A stretch of DNA of 39,647 bases from Paenibacillus popilliae ATCC 14706 (GCF_000315235.1 NZ_BALG01000072.1:1-39647), one strand, 5' to 3'; shown: positions 31,880-39,647, counted from the first letter of the stretch. Notes: generated by a model from the letters alone, not told the origin. Numbers and translations: made by a program.

Positions 31880-33043
31880 TTGACGTTCGATAGTGAAAAG
31901 CTGCAAATGAGGATCTATGAGAGCGGGGACGGAGCGGCGAAGCTGCTGCCGGTCTCCTTTGATGAATGGGAGAGCAAGGCGAAAGGCTTGTTGGCCGCCG
32001 CACCGTTCGGGTATGTTCATGGCGCGGCTGGGGCGGGAGACACGAACCGCGGCAATGTCGAGGCTTTCCAAAAATACCGCATTAGACCGAGGATATGTTG
32101 CGATATTACGGAGCGGGACCTGTCCATCTCGCTGTTTGGCGCCAAGCTCCCGTTTCCTATGCTGTTCGCTCCGATCGGGGTAAATACGATTCTGCATCCG
32201 GATGGAGAATTGGCTCCTGCCCGCGCAGCAGCCAAACTGGGCGTTCCTTATATTCTCAGCAATGTGTCCAGCATCCCGATGGAGACTGTCGCGGAGGCGA
32301 TGGGGAACCATATTCGTTGGTTCCAGCTTTATCCTCCCCAAAATGATAAGCTTACCTGGAGCTTCCTTGAACGCGCCGAAGCGGCCGGATACTCGGCGAT
32401 CGTCGTAACGGTGGACTCCACCCTGCTCGGTTGGCGGGAGACGGATCTGCGCAATGCATATTTGCCGTTTTTGTCCGGCCAAGGAATGGGCAATTATTTT
32501 ACGGATCCCGTGTTCTGCTCGATGCTCAAGGAGCCGCCGGATCACGATAAGGAAGCGGCTGTCAAGCTCGCATTGGACGAAGGCAACAACACATGCTTTA
32601 CGTGGAAGGAACTGGACTTTATTCGCCAACATACACGTTTGCCCGTTCTGATCAAAGGAATTACGCATCCGGATGATGCTGTCATGGCTCTGGAGCACGG
32701 TGTCGACGGTATTATCGTCTCGAATCACGGCGGCAGGCAACTGGATGGCGCTGTCGCCACGCTGGAATCGCTGCCCGCGATTGGCGAATCGGTGCAAGGT
32801 AAGGTGCCGGTGCTGTTGGATAGCGGGATACGCCGGGGAGCCGACATTCTGAAGGGGATTGCCCTGGGAGCGGATGCCGTTCTGATCGGCCGTCCCTATG
32901 CGTATGCCTTGGCTGTCGCGGGCGAGAGCGGGGTGCGAGAGGTGATGGAGCGTCTCATTGCCGAGACGGAGCTGCAGTTGGCGATCTCGGGACGGAGCTC
33001 CATTCGGGATGTCGACGCTTCCCTTATCATCAAAGTGAAATAA
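31880..33043 (+). CDS. FMN-dependent alpha-hydroxy-acid oxidase (lactate 2-monooxygenase-like)
   Basis: It has 387 residues from TTG 31880, behind GGAGGT. An in-frame upstream extension to 31742 has no ribosome site. The alpha/beta barrel shows 'PMLFAPIGVNTILHPDGELA', 'AIVVTVDSTLLGWRETDLRN', 'LPVLIKGITHPDDAVMALEH' and the active-site His in 'IIVSNHGGRQLDG'. FMN-phosphate-binding residues lie in 'LLDSGIRRGADILKGIALGA' and 'LIGRPYAYAL'. 'GWRETDLRNAYLPFLSGQGM' is the lactate 2-monooxygenase hallmark. It likely oxidises a 2-hydroxy acid with oxygen, but the exact substrate is not provable from sequence. Confidence 0.88.
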   Translation: MTFDSEKLQMRIYESGDGAAKLLPVSFDEWESKAKGLLAAAPFGYVHGAAGAGDTNRGNVEAFQKYRIRPRICCDITERDLSISLFGAKLPFPMLFAPIGVNTILHPDGELAPARAAAKLGVPYILSNVSSIPMETVAEAMGNHIRWFQLYPPQNDKLTWSFLERAEAAGYSAIVVTVDSTLLGWRETDLRNAYLPFLSGQGMGNYFTDPVFCSMLKEPPDHDKEAAVKLALDEGNNTCFTWKELDFIRQHTRLPVLIKGITHPDDAVMALEHGVDGIIVSNHGGRQLDGAVATLESLPAIGESVQGKVPVLLDSGIRRGADILKGIALGADAVLIGRPYAYALAVAGESGVREVMERLIAETELQLAISGRSSIRDVDASLIIKVK

Positions 33044-33158
33044 GCAGGAAATGGACATTGTTACATGACGTACAAGGAGGTAAAGATCTGAATGAAATAT
33101 AATTAAACATTTTTAAACATCTCAAACATTATTGTATAATGTGGTATGAGGTGATTAT

Positions 33159-33779
33159 GTGAAAATGTATTCTATTGGACAAATTGCAAAGATGGTCGGC
33201 GTTACAACGAAAACGATGCGAGAATGGGACAAATCCGGAAAGTTGAAACCGCACCACGTAAGTGAGAGTGGATATAGGTACTATTCTCAGGTTCAGGTAA
33301 ATGAACTGCTAAGGAAGAAAGAACCGGAGAAGCGAAAGGTTATTGGCTATTGCCGTGTATCCAGCCCCAAGCAAAAGGAAGATCTTGAACGGCAAATCGA
33401 AAATGTGAAAACGTATATGATCGCTAGGGGTTACTCGTTCGAGATCATCTCAGATGTTGGTAGTGGTATAAACTACAACAAAAAAGGGTTAAATCAACTG
33501 CTAGAGCTTATTGTATCCTCCAGCGTCGAGAAGATTGTTATTTTATATAAGGATAGGCTGCTTCGGTTTGGCTTTGAGTTGATGGAAAACTTGTGTACCC
33601 AATTCGGAACGTCGATAGAGATCATCGACCACACGGAGAAAACAGAAGAACAAGAACTGGTGGAAGATCTGATTCAAATCGTTACCGTGTTCGGTTGTCG
33701 TCTTCAAGGCAAACGTGCGAACAAAGTGAAAAAAATGCTCAAGGAGTTGGTGGAAGATGATTCTAGGGAAAAAAGTTAG
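33159..33779 (+). CDS. tnpA: IS607-family serine recombinase TnpA
   Basis: It has 206 residues. An N-terminal MerR-like HTH ('MYSIGQIAKMVGVTTKTMRE', 'WDKSGKLKPHHVSESGYRYY') is followed by a small serine-recombinase catalytic domain: 'VIGYCRVSSPKQKEDLERQI' with the active Ser, 'IISDVGSGINYNKKGLNQLL' and 'IVILYKDRLLRFGFELMENL' with catalytic Arg residues. The layout, HTH before the catalytic domain, is typical of IS607. The frame is intact, so the element could still be mobilised. It is followed by tnpB with overlap. Confidence 0.92.
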   Translation: MKMYSIGQIAKMVGVTTKTMREWDKSGKLKPHHVSESGYRYYSQVQVNELLRKKEPEKRKVIGYCRVSSPKQKEDLERQIENVKTYMIARGYSFEIISDVGSGINYNKKGLNQLLELIVSSSVEKIVILYKDRLLRFGFELMENLCTQFGTSIEIIDHTEKTEEQELVEDLIQIVTVFGCRLQGKRANKVKKMLKELVEDDSREKS

Positions 33780-34553
33780 AATCAAGCCGACCCCAGAACA
33801 GGAAGAGCAATTGTGGCGTTCCGCAGGAACCGCTCGTTGGGCATATAACTGGACGCTTGCACGACAAGAAGAAAATTACCGTGACGGTGGGAAGTTCATC
33901 TCTGACGGCAAGCTGCGGAAAGAACTGACGGAGCTGAAGCAAATGGAGGGATATGCGTGGCTGTACAATGTTTCTAACAATATAGCGAAACAAGCGGTCA
34001 AGGATGCTTGTGATTCCTTCAAGAAATTTTTCAAAAAGCAGTCTGCTTTCCCTTTATGTAGTAACGGGATGGTATTCAAAAACATCAACAAGTCTGCCGG
34101 TGTAAGAAAGATGGAGGAACGCTTGCGTGGGTTGCAACGCCGTGTTTCTCGCAAATATGAAATGAACAAGGAGGGAAGCCGTTTTGTCAAAACATGCAAC
34201 ATTGTAAAAGTAGAGAAGTCTGTACGTTTGCTACATCGAAGGCTAACGAATATCCGAACAAACCACGTCCATCAAGCGACAAACGCTATAGCGAAAACCA
34301 AGCCTGGCGCCGTCGCGGTTGAATATCAAGGGAATGATGAAGAATGCTCATTTGTCAAAAGTGATTGCGCAACAAAACCTGCACAAGTTCAAACGCCAAC
34401 TACAGTACAAGTGTGAAAAGTATGGAATCCGCTTTATAGAAGCTGACAAATGGTTTCCTTCCTCTATCGGACAGGATATTCAAATGTGGTTGTGGGCTGG
34501 AAATAGACAGGGATGTAAACGCTGCAATCAATCTAGCCAAATTAGCGAGCTGA
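33757..34553 (+). pseudogene. tnpB: TnpB (IS607-associated RNA-guided nuclease), degraded
   Basis: The N-terminus is normal: 'RIKPTPEQEEQLWRSAGTAR', 'WAYNWTLARQEENYRDGGKF'. A central block is missing after 'FKKFFKKQSAFP'. At the first RuvC Asp the frame reads 'GAVAVE' and then shifts by loss of about seven or eight bases to 'IKGMMKNAHLSKVIAQQNLH', so the catalytic Asp of the expected 'EDLN' is deleted. After 'EADKWFPSS' half of the zinc finger is lost. A last frame gives 'RIFKCGCGLEIDRDVNAAIN', with the third RuvC Asp, and stops at 34551-34553. Intact TnpB is about 370-400 residues. Nuclease activity is not possible. Confidence 0.85.
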
Positions 34554-34690
34554 CATCAAAACGTTACCGCTAATGTGTAGGATTCGTTGTATCCGAATTT
34601 ACGCCTGTGGAGTGTCATGCCAAATGCGAGTAGCTCAGGCAAAAGCAGACACGTAGAAGCAGGAAGCAAACAATAGATGTATAGACTTTT
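34554..34690 (+). ncRNA. Putative omega-RNA-type right end
   Basis: The segment after tnpB (TTACGCCTGTGGAGTGTCAT ... GAGTAGCTCAGGC ... GAAGCAGGAAGCAAAC) resembles the 3' scaffold of TnpB guide RNAs, where the guide would be the DNA downstream of the element. The guide would then read into the 5' end of the DUF421 gene region. With no working TnpB it is a relic unless used in trans. No folding was computed. Confidence 0.45.
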
Positions 34691-34714
34691 ACAATCTTTT
34701 TGGCAACGGATCGC

Positions 34715-35302
34715 ATGAAATTACATTTCACCGTGGAAGCATTGATTGTCTTGTTCACCGGGTTTATTCTGCTTCGAATTCTCGGAAAAAAAACAGTGGG
34801 GGAAATGACGGGACTCGAAATCATAACACTGTTGGCAATGGCTTCCATGATTGGACATGCCGTAAAGGGCGACGGGTTAATGAAAACGATTATCACATTA
34901 TGCGTCTACGTCTCTCTGCTGCTGGTTATACAGTATCTTGCACTCCGGTTCAACTGGGTAGAGAAATGGTTCATGGGGAGAGCGACGCTGATCATAAAAG
35001 ATGGTCAGATCATCAGGGAGAACTTGAAGAAGCTCCGCTTAACGGTCGATCAACTGGAAGCCAAGCTGAGAGCGACGGGCATCGCCTCGATCAGTGACAT
35101 CAAGTGGGCGACCCTTGAAATTTCAGGGCATATGGGGTATGAATTAATGCGGCATGCCAAGCCGGTCACGATCGGGGAGATGGAAAAGATGCTTGCTCAA
35201 CTCGAAGGGAAGCCTGGGAAGCAGAAGCAGCAAAAGGAAAATCTGTTCACCGAAGTCGTGGAACAGGGGCATCGCGAGCTTATTCGCCCTGAATTGGATT
35301 AA
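34715..35302 (+). CDS. DUF421 (YetF/YkjA-like) membrane protein
   Basis: It has 195 residues from ATG 34715; TTG 34700 is an alternative in frame. Three membrane segments ('EALIVLFTGFILLRILG', 'GLEIITLLAMASMIGHAV', 'MKTIITLCVYVSLLLVIQYL') are followed by a cytoplasmic domain: 'MGRATLIIKDGQIIRENLKK' and 'LRLTVDQLEAKLRATGIASI', then 'DIKWATLEISGHMGYELM'. This is the usual DUF421 layout. The C-terminal tail is Lys/Gln-rich. The IS607 right end lies only about 25 bases upstream and no ribosome site is clear, so the original promoter and leader were probably lost. The function of the family is unclear; some members affect spore germination or stress. Confidence 0.8.
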   Translation: MKLHFTVEALIVLFTGFILLRILGKKTVGEMTGLEIITLLAMASMIGHAVKGDGLMKTIITLCVYVSLLLVIQYLALRFNWVEKWFMGRATLIIKDGQIIRENLKKLRLTVDQLEAKLRATGIASISDIKWATLEISGHMGYELMRHAKPVTIGEMEKMLAQLEGKPGKQKQQKENLFTEVVEQGHRELIRPELD

Positions 35303-35362
35303 CACAGAAGCCGAAGGACGTCACTAAAGCGGTCGTGCGCGGCTGAGATAACGGTATAACAA

Positions 35363-35388
35363 GAAAACCCCAGTCTCCCGGGGTCTTC
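35363..35388. terminator. Bidirectional terminator between convergent genes
   Basis: GAAAACCCC / GGGGTCTTC, a 9-bp stem with one mismatch, an eight-base loop and flanking A/T runs on both sides. Confidence 0.6.
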
Positions 35389-35399
35389 ATGCCGTCTCG

Positions 35400-35885
35400 T
35401 TACTTCGCCGGCTCGCCGCAGAGGACACAGTTCTCCGATTTGCCGTTCAGCAGCGCTCCGCATTGCGGGCAGTTGACGGCGATCGGAAAATCGCCCCGTC
35501 TGACGCGCGAAGCGGGAATGATCTCGGTCGGCTCCATCGGCACCGCTTGCCCGCAGTGGTTGCAGAATCTGGATACTTGGGTGATGACGGCGCCGCAGGC
35601 GCATATTTTCTCGCCCTTGGCCTGGAGAAGCTGCTTCTCCAGCGCGGTGATCTCTCCTACCAACCGCTGGATGGCTTGCGAGAGGCTCCCGATGTGATGC
35701 ATCTGCTCCGTCAACTCCTGCTTGACATACGCTTCATGCACCAGCTCGCCGAGCAGGGTGAACTGCGCTGTTTTTTCTTTCTTTTTCCCCGCAATCTGCG
35801 AGCTGATCCGCGTCACCTCCACGGTCTGCTGCGCTTTTTCCTTCACTTGATGGAGACCATGCTTCATTTTATCCATAAAACTCAA
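35400..35885 (-). CDS. Zinc-ribbon protein
   Basis: It has about 161 residues. TTG 35885 fits GGGAGGT seven bases upstream on the minus strand; ATG 35876 is possible. The N-terminal half is helical and charged ('MDKMKHGLHQVKEKAQQTVE', 'QLTEQMHHIGSLSQAIQRLV' type segments), likely a coiled coil. Two C-terminal zinc ribbons follow: 'CACGAVITQVSRFCNHCG' and 'CPQCGALLNGKSENCVLCG'. It is soluble. Similar small proteins are common in Firmicutes. The metal sites suggest binding to nucleic acid or protein, but no role can be assigned. Confidence 0.75.
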   Translation of the reverse strand: MSFMDKMKHGLHQVKEKAQQTVEVTRISSQIAGKKKEKTAQFTLLGELVHEAYVKQELTEQMHHIGSLSQAIQRLVGEITALEKQLLQAKGEKICACGAVITQVSRFCNHCGQAVPMEPTEIIPASRVRRGDFPIAVNCPQCGALLNGKSENCVLCGEPAK

Positions 35886-36420
35886 CGCCACTACCTCCCG
35901 ACGGTTGTCGTCCTGTTCTTTTCGCTGACCCGATCAATCGGTTGTCCTGCGTCAATGAGGCTATCCCGGAATCCGTCCGCACAGCCATGCAATGAATCAT
36001 CGTGCCGCTCCTATAATATAGTGCGCAATCGGATCCGTTGTATAGGCTCGATATGAACCAACCTCCGTCCTGCCAAGTGGCGGAACGGAGGCTTTGCCTT
36101 GGCATGGATATCTTGTCATCACTCGTTATTCCGTTGCTTCAGCGCGCAACATTCGCGCGGTTCAGCTCGGCGATAATCTCCCGGGTCTTCCCGCCGACAA
36201 CGGATACCGACGCGACGCCAAAACCATTCCTTTAACTAGAAAATCGCAAAATTGACCCGGTTCCGCTCGTTTTTTATGAATGATTGTGGAATGATTTTTT
36301 GATACAATTTAAGTAAGGAGGCTATTTTTGGTAATTTGGGTTCGCCGATTATGCAAGTTTTGATTATAATTCTGAACGGAGAGTCTCGAAAAATAAAAAA
36401 GTGACAGGAGGAGGATTTTA
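35886..36420. other. Gap with a hairpin and a minus-strand coding relic
   Basis: ACCTCCGTCC ... GGACGGAGGT-like pairing at 36060-36096 (CCTCCGT / ACGGAGG, with CTGCCA / TGGCGG inside) makes a terminator-like hairpin. On the minus strand at 36145-36228 a frame after a stop reads 'NGFGVASVSVVGGKTREIIA' and 'ELNRANVAR' before its own stop. It looks like the C-terminus of a lost gene, but I do not recognise it. Confidence 0.4.
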
Positions 36421-36516
36421 GTGGATTCTATATTAGAATTAATAGCATGTATATTTAGTGTAATTGCGGTTGGTTATGGAATAAGTTATTGGAATAAGAG
36501 TAAAGATAAAGATTAA
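36421..36516 (+). CDS. Tiny membrane peptide, 31 residues
   Basis: GTG 36421 follows AGGAGGAGG by six bases. The peptide starts 'MDSILELIACIFSVIAVGYG' (one membrane segment) and ends 'SYWNKSKDKD' with a charged tail. Small size, one helix and a Lys-rich end are typical of type I toxins and of small regulatory membrane peptides. It overlaps the 3' end of the opposite-strand ORF at 36455-36865 by about 60 bases, an antisense layout. No known family is recognised. Confidence 0.55.
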   Translation: MDSILELIACIFSVIAVGYGISYWNKSKDKD

Positions 36517-36865
36517 TTATCAAGGACAATGATAATTCATTGTACCATTGACATGTGTAATTAGAATCCACTTTGATTGTTGTTCCACTGGCCTCAACAG
36601 CGCTTTTACATTGTCTATTAATGTTTGCAATACGGTCTGGCCAACGTGTTAATTGTGAACCAGTAAATGTAGTGGTCATTGGTCCTACTATTGTAGTTAG
36701 ACCATCCTTGGAAGTTTGAATATTAGAAGAAGCTTTTGCTGTTTGGTCTCCTGCAAGAAAAAAGAAAGTGAGAAATAAGGTGGATAAAAATACATGTAAC
36801 GTTCTTTTAGATGAGTTAATCACTCTCCTTGATTGAAATAGAAACCTTATTACATAATATACCAT
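36455..36865 (-). CDS. Small exported protein, unknown
   Basis: It has up to 136 residues. The ATG at 36865 is weak. AAGGAG lies just upstream of in-frame GTG 36823, too close for a normal start, so the real start is unsettled. A signal peptide is clear ('TLHVFLSTLFLTFFFLAGDQ', cleavage near 'AKAS'). The mature part has 'TSKDGLTTIVGPMTTTFTGS' and 'RWPDRIANINRQCKSAVEAS', with two Cys (in 'RQC' and 'YTCQW') that could form a disulfide. The last 30 residues are low-complexity and overlap the membrane peptide at 36421. The family is not recognised. Confidence 0.45.
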   Translation of the reverse strand: MVYYVIRFLFQSRRVINSSKRTLHVFLSTLFLTFFFLAGDQTAKASSNIQTSKDGLTTIVGPMTTTFTGSQLTRWPDRIANINRQCKSAVEASGTTIKVDSNYTCQWYNELSLSLIINLYLYSYSNNLFHNQPQLH

Positions 36866-37036
36866 TTGGAAGAAGTCGAATACAATCAGTTTGTAAAGAA
36901 TTACAGTCGTAAATATTCTTTTTTTCTTGCAGAAGGAGCGAAAGAGATTGCTCGTGAACTGCGTTGGCTGCTTGACAGTCTTTCGCTAACTCAGCGACTC
37001 GCCCATCCGGTTGTTTCACCCGAAGCGGCGATTTGA
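36838..37036 (+). other. Coding-like stretch without a start
   Basis: A frame open from the stop at 36838 reads 'HLEEVEYNQFVKNYSRKYSF', 'FLAEGAKEIARELRWLLDSL' and 'SLTQRLAHPVVSPEAAI' before its stop. Composition is protein-like, but there is no ribosome site, and I do not recognise it. It is likely the end of a lost gene. 37037-37277 holds nothing recognisable. Confidence 0.35.
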
Positions 37037-37295
37037 GCCCAATATGTGCGTGTAGCAGGAAATCCCCCCGCGTTTGTCTAATTCATCTCTATAAAAACAA
37101 ATGCGGATGTACGGCGGTTCGTGTGCGGTCGTCGCGCACGATACAGCGGCGGATCTGCGAGGCTGCGCTGCGTTATCTTCGTTGGCAGGCTGCGACATTG
37201 ATGGATGCCGCGAAGAACGATAAAATAGGGGATGAATAAATCCGCAAGCAGAGGAGCAGGGTGCGAGGGAAAGTGCATGTCTTCGGAGATCAGGC

Positions 37296-39323
37296 ATGCG
37301 ATTGACGCTCCAGTCGGCTCCTCTTTTTGAAGTCGTGGACAAGATGGAGGCTATACATACGTTGGAACGATACCCCTTTGACTATGATCCCGCCCGCCCT
37401 TATATTCAACAGGTTAGCGACTGGGTGGCGGACGTTTTTTATGAAATATTGCCGGAGGCCGGCTTTGAAGTTCGAGATGAGCAGATATATATGGCCTTTC
37501 AGTTGGAACGGGCTTATTCCGAGAAGAAGCCCATCTTCGCCGAGGCCGGGGTAGGGACGGGCAAGACGATGGCTTATTTGCTGTATGCGCTCTGCTATGC
37601 CCGCTATATGCGGAAGCCTGCGGTTATCGCATGCGCCGATGAGTCGCTCATCGAGCAACTGGTGAAGCCGGAAGGCGATATTGCGAAGCTGTCGACGCAT
37701 CTAAAGCTGGACATCGATGCCAGACTCGGCAAATCGCCAGATCAATACCTCTGTCTGGTGAAGCTGGATCAGGCCCGCTCGCAGTGGGAGGACGAGGACG
37801 CGCCGCTGTATGGCGCCATCTATGAAGGGTTGCCTCGCTTCGTCCGCCGCCCGGAGTCCCAGCAAGCGTTCCACGCGTACGGCGGTTGGACCGAATATCC
37901 CGAACTGAACGATGCCCGGTGGCAGCGGATCAACTGGGATACGTTCCAGGATTGCTTTGTGTGTGAGAAGCGGCACCGTTGCGGACAGACGCTGTCCCGG
38001 GATCATTACCGCAAGGCGGCCGACCTGATTATTTGCTCGCATGATTATTACATGGAGCATCTGTGGACGGCGGAGAGCCGTAAGCGGGAAGGGCAATTGC
38101 CGCTGCTGCCGGAGCATTGCGCGGTCGTCTTCGATGAAGGCCATCTGCTGGAGCCCGCCGCGCTGAAGGCGGTCAGCTACAAGTTCAAGCATGACGTATT
38201 CGAGGAGCTGCTGCTTCGTCTGTTGAACGGAGAGGTGCGGGAGAACCTGGCGCAACGGATTGATCGGGCGATTGATCAGAGCGGGTATCTGTTCCGCGTG
38301 CTGGCTGACCACAGTCAGGCTATCGCCGGCTCCGACCGTAGCCGGGTGATGCTGGATGGGCCGCTGCTGCAGGAGCTGAGCTGCTTCCGAGGGATGATTG
38401 ATGACATCGAGGAAGCGCTCGTCTATGAGAGCGAGCTGTACACGCTGAATGCGTATGAGCTGCGTATCGTCGAAGAGCATCTCGAGATGATTCAGAAGGC
38501 GCTCATTCTGTTCGAGCGGGCGGACAAGCCGATATGCTGGACCACCGAGCGCGGAGGCGGTCTTATCTTCTCGATTATGCCGAAGACGATCAAGGAGATT
38601 TTAGGGGAGCGGCTCTTCACGTCGCAGATGCCAATCGTCTTTTCTTCGGCGACGCTGTCGGTTGACGGCTCCTTCAAGTACGTGGTGGACAGTCTCGGGA
38701 TGGGGGACTATTTGTCCTTCTCCGTCCCGTCTTCCTATGATTATGCGAATGTCATGCGGGCGGTGGCGCCTCTTCCTTACGGTCAGGACGACTTCGCGGC
38801 GAAGACGGGGACGGCGCTCGCCCTTCTGGAGCAGGCACCTGGCGGCGCGCTGATGCTATTCCGTACGCAGGAGGAACTGCAGCGCTTCAAGCGGGAAATG
38901 GATGCATCCGGCTATCCCGATGATTCTGGCACGCGCTTTCTGTATGAAGGAGATCAGGAGATCGGCCGCCTTATCTCCGCCTTCCAGACAGACACGGACA
39001 GCGTGCTCTGCGCCAATAGCCTGTGGGAGGGTCTGGACGTGCCGGGAGAGGCGCTGACCAAGGTGATCATCTGGTCGCTGCCTTATCCGCCGGATGATCC
39101 CGTGTTCCTAGCGAAGCGCGAGGCCGCGGCGGACCCGTTCGCTGAGATCGATATGCCTTACATGTTGCTTCGTCTCCGGCAAGGCATCGGACGGCTTATC
39201 CGCACGTCGTCCGACTATGGACAGGTCGCTATTCTGGACGGAGATGTATACCGTTCTGAAGCGATCCTGGCCCAGATCCAAGCGGCGTTTCCGGCGGGGG
39301 TAACCTTGAAGGAGAAGCTCTAG
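37296..39323 (+). CDS. DinG-family ATP-dependent DNA helicase
   Basis: It has 675 residues; ATG 37296 follows GGAG by seven bases. It is an XPD/DinG-type superfamily 2 helicase. Walker A is 'AEAGVGTGKT' at 82-91. Four Cys (153, 220, 223, 229: 'YLCLVK', 'DCFVCEKRHRCG') sit where the 4Fe-4S cluster of this family lies. Walker B is 'VVFDEGH' with the DEGH box at 280-283. Then come motif III 'VFSSATLS', motif V 'CANSLWEGLDVPGE' and motif VI 'QGIGRLIRT' near 626. There is no N-terminal exonuclease domain, unlike Bacillus DinG, so it is closer to YoaA/YpvA-like enzymes. A role in repair or resolving DNA structures is expected from the family. Confidence 0.9.
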   Translation: MRLTLQSAPLFEVVDKMEAIHTLERYPFDYDPARPYIQQVSDWVADVFYEILPEAGFEVRDEQIYMAFQLERAYSEKKPIFAEAGVGTGKTMAYLLYALCYARYMRKPAVIACADESLIEQLVKPEGDIAKLSTHLKLDIDARLGKSPDQYLCLVKLDQARSQWEDEDAPLYGAIYEGLPRFVRRPESQQAFHAYGGWTEYPELNDARWQRINWDTFQDCFVCEKRHRCGQTLSRDHYRKAADLIICSHDYYMEHLWTAESRKREGQLPLLPEHCAVVFDEGHLLEPAALKAVSYKFKHDVFEELLLRLLNGEVRENLAQRIDRAIDQSGYLFRVLADHSQAIAGSDRSRVMLDGPLLQELSCFRGMIDDIEEALVYESELYTLNAYELRIVEEHLEMIQKALILFERADKPICWTTERGGGLIFSIMPKTIKEILGERLFTSQMPIVFSSATLSVDGSFKYVVDSLGMGDYLSFSVPSSYDYANVMRAVAPLPYGQDDFAAKTGTALALLEQAPGGALMLFRTQEELQRFKREMDASGYPDDSGTRFLYEGDQEIGRLISAFQTDTDSVLCANSLWEGLDVPGEALTKVIIWSLPYPPDDPVFLAKREAAADPFAEIDMPYMLLRLRQGIGRLIRTSSDYGQVAILDGDVYRSEAILAQIQAAFPAGVTLKEKL

Positions 39324-39409
39324 TCAGGTGTGGGGATCAGGACTCAAGGCAATGCCGGGTGGGGCTTGTGCCCGAGGATAAGCGAATTTATGAATTAGCC
39401 GAGAACATT

Positions 39410-39425
39410 CGTGACTTCAGTCATG
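39410..39425. repeat. IS200/IS605-type hairpin core
   Basis: CGTGAC TTCA GTCATG, identical to the core at 7038-7053. It is flanked by GCCGAGAACATT and GAGATGAATCGGC, which extend it imperfectly. It probably belongs to the left end of the element whose tnpA stub follows. Confidence 0.5.
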
Positions 39426-39439
39426 AGATGAATCGGCCT

Positions 39440-39478
39440 CGGACCATTAAGATGGCTTGTTGCCATCTTAATGGTCCG
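39440..39478. promoter_or_regulatory. 17-bp hairpin just upstream of the tnpA stub
   Basis: CGGACCATTAAGATGGC and GCCATCTTAATGGTCCG form a perfect 17-bp stem with a five-base loop. It ends 24 bases before ATG 39503. In IS200 elements a hairpin at this place limits read-through or translation of tnpA; the same role is inferred here. Confidence 0.55.
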
Positions 39479-39502
39479 ACGTATGAAATTGAGGTGGATA
39501 GC

Positions 39503-39577
39503 ATGGAAGAAGTCAAACATGGCAGAGGATATGTGTACTCTATCCAATACCATATTGTACCTCTGTCAATAGAGTAG
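39503..39577 (+). pseudogene. tnpA: IS200-type TnpA, first 19 codons only
   Basis: GAGGTGG precedes ATG 39503. 'MEEVKHGRGYVYSIQYHIV' is the standard N-terminus of IS200/IS605 TnpA (HUH transposase). The match stops there and 'PLSIE' plus a stop follow. The catalytic HUH motif and Tyr are gone. Nothing is recognised in 39578-39647. Confidence 0.75.
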
Positions 39578-39647
39578 ACACAAAGAATCGAGAAAACGAT
39601 GCAGCATATCGGTACAAATGTTCACACTCATTGGGCGTAAGGTACCC

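Larger units (their letters stand above)
33090..34690 (+). mobile_element. IS607-type element with dead tnpB
   Basis: An AT-rich left end with a -10-like TATAAT at 33134-33139 precedes tnpA. The tnpA stop overlaps the tnpB start by 23 bases. The right end (34554-34690) holds a structured, TnpB-type 3' region ending GAAGCAGGAAGCAAAC. IS607 elements move with a serine recombinase and carry an accessory RNA-guided nuclease gene. The borders are approximate because IS607 has no clear inverted repeats. Confidence 0.75.

Noticed and set aside
31808-33058. 416-residue minus-strand ORF opposite the FMN oxidase
   Set aside because: It mirrors a clearly identified enzyme in a GC-rich gene, so its length is expected by chance.
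37701-38480. 259-residue minus-strand ORF opposite the DinG-type helicase
   Set aside because: It is a shadow ORF within a gene with all helicase motifs.

Overview
The window looks like chromosomal DNA of an endospore-forming Firmicute, most likely a Paenibacillus. The evidence is a SpoVB-like flippase, a YjcZ-type spore peptide, a Spo0E-like phosphatase, a DUF2642 protein, AGGAGG-type ribosome sites, frequent TTG/GTG starts and a balanced-to-high GC core. The genus is inferred from gene content and no search was run. Positions 1-11.5 kb are an AT-richer, strongly rearranged accessory region. From about 11.8 kb on there is mostly intact core-type coding DNA, with a few islands of decay.

The accessory region (1-9 kb) is the notable part. 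A cassette is present three times (867-1664, 4786-5681, 7848-8699). Each copy encodes a signal peptide joined directly to a pretoxin HINT domain, a short Ala/Lys-rich linker and a different C-terminal toxin domain. Each is followed by a different small immunity-type gene: an Imm53-like protein, an unnamed family, and an Imm32-like protein. An XRE regulator gene or its remnant lies directly upstream of each copy, and two of these have the same promoter. Two further toxin/immunity modules without a HINT domain lie between the cassettes (2761-3260 and 3534-4147). The ends of the modules carry a repeated remnant that resembles the 5' part of a group II intron. IS remnants, an IS200/IS605-type hairpin and two small exported-peptide genes are interspersed. 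Only the third cassette is intact. The HINT domains keep the TxxH motif and the terminal His-Asn, but have Asp where the usual N-terminal Cys nucleophile would be. I read this as a recombining family of small secreted toxins that swap their C-terminal toxin and immunity modules, possibly under a peptide-responsive regulator.

9.0-11.5 kb is a decay zone: a histidine-kinase fragment, modA with a nonsense codon fused to a truncated moaB, and several unassigned short genes. 11.8-21.7 kb holds a SigA-like sigma factor without region 1.1, an unknown protein, pantothenate kinase, an OmpR-type two-component pair, an AI-2E/PerM-type membrane protein, a divergent polysaccharide deacetylase, an amidase-domain exported protein and a SpoVB-like flippase. 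21.7-25.1 kb carries an IS3 remnant, a frameshifted small peptide gene with a strong promoter, and two tandem paralogous solute-binding lipoproteins without permeases.

25.5-33.0 kb holds the YjcZ-type peptide, an FAD/Rieske oxidoreductase, a DUF2642 protein, an NlpC/P60 hydrolase, a conserved hypothetical protein, a GIY-YIG-like protein, AraC/DhaK/DhaL remnants, a Spo0E-like protein and an FMN-dependent alpha-hydroxy-acid oxidase. 33.1-34.7 kb is an IS607-type element with an intact serine recombinase and a wrecked tnpB. The right end holds a DUF421 protein, a zinc-ribbon protein, a tiny membrane ORF overlapping an antisense exported ORF, a DinG-type helicase and the truncated start of an IS200-type tnpA.
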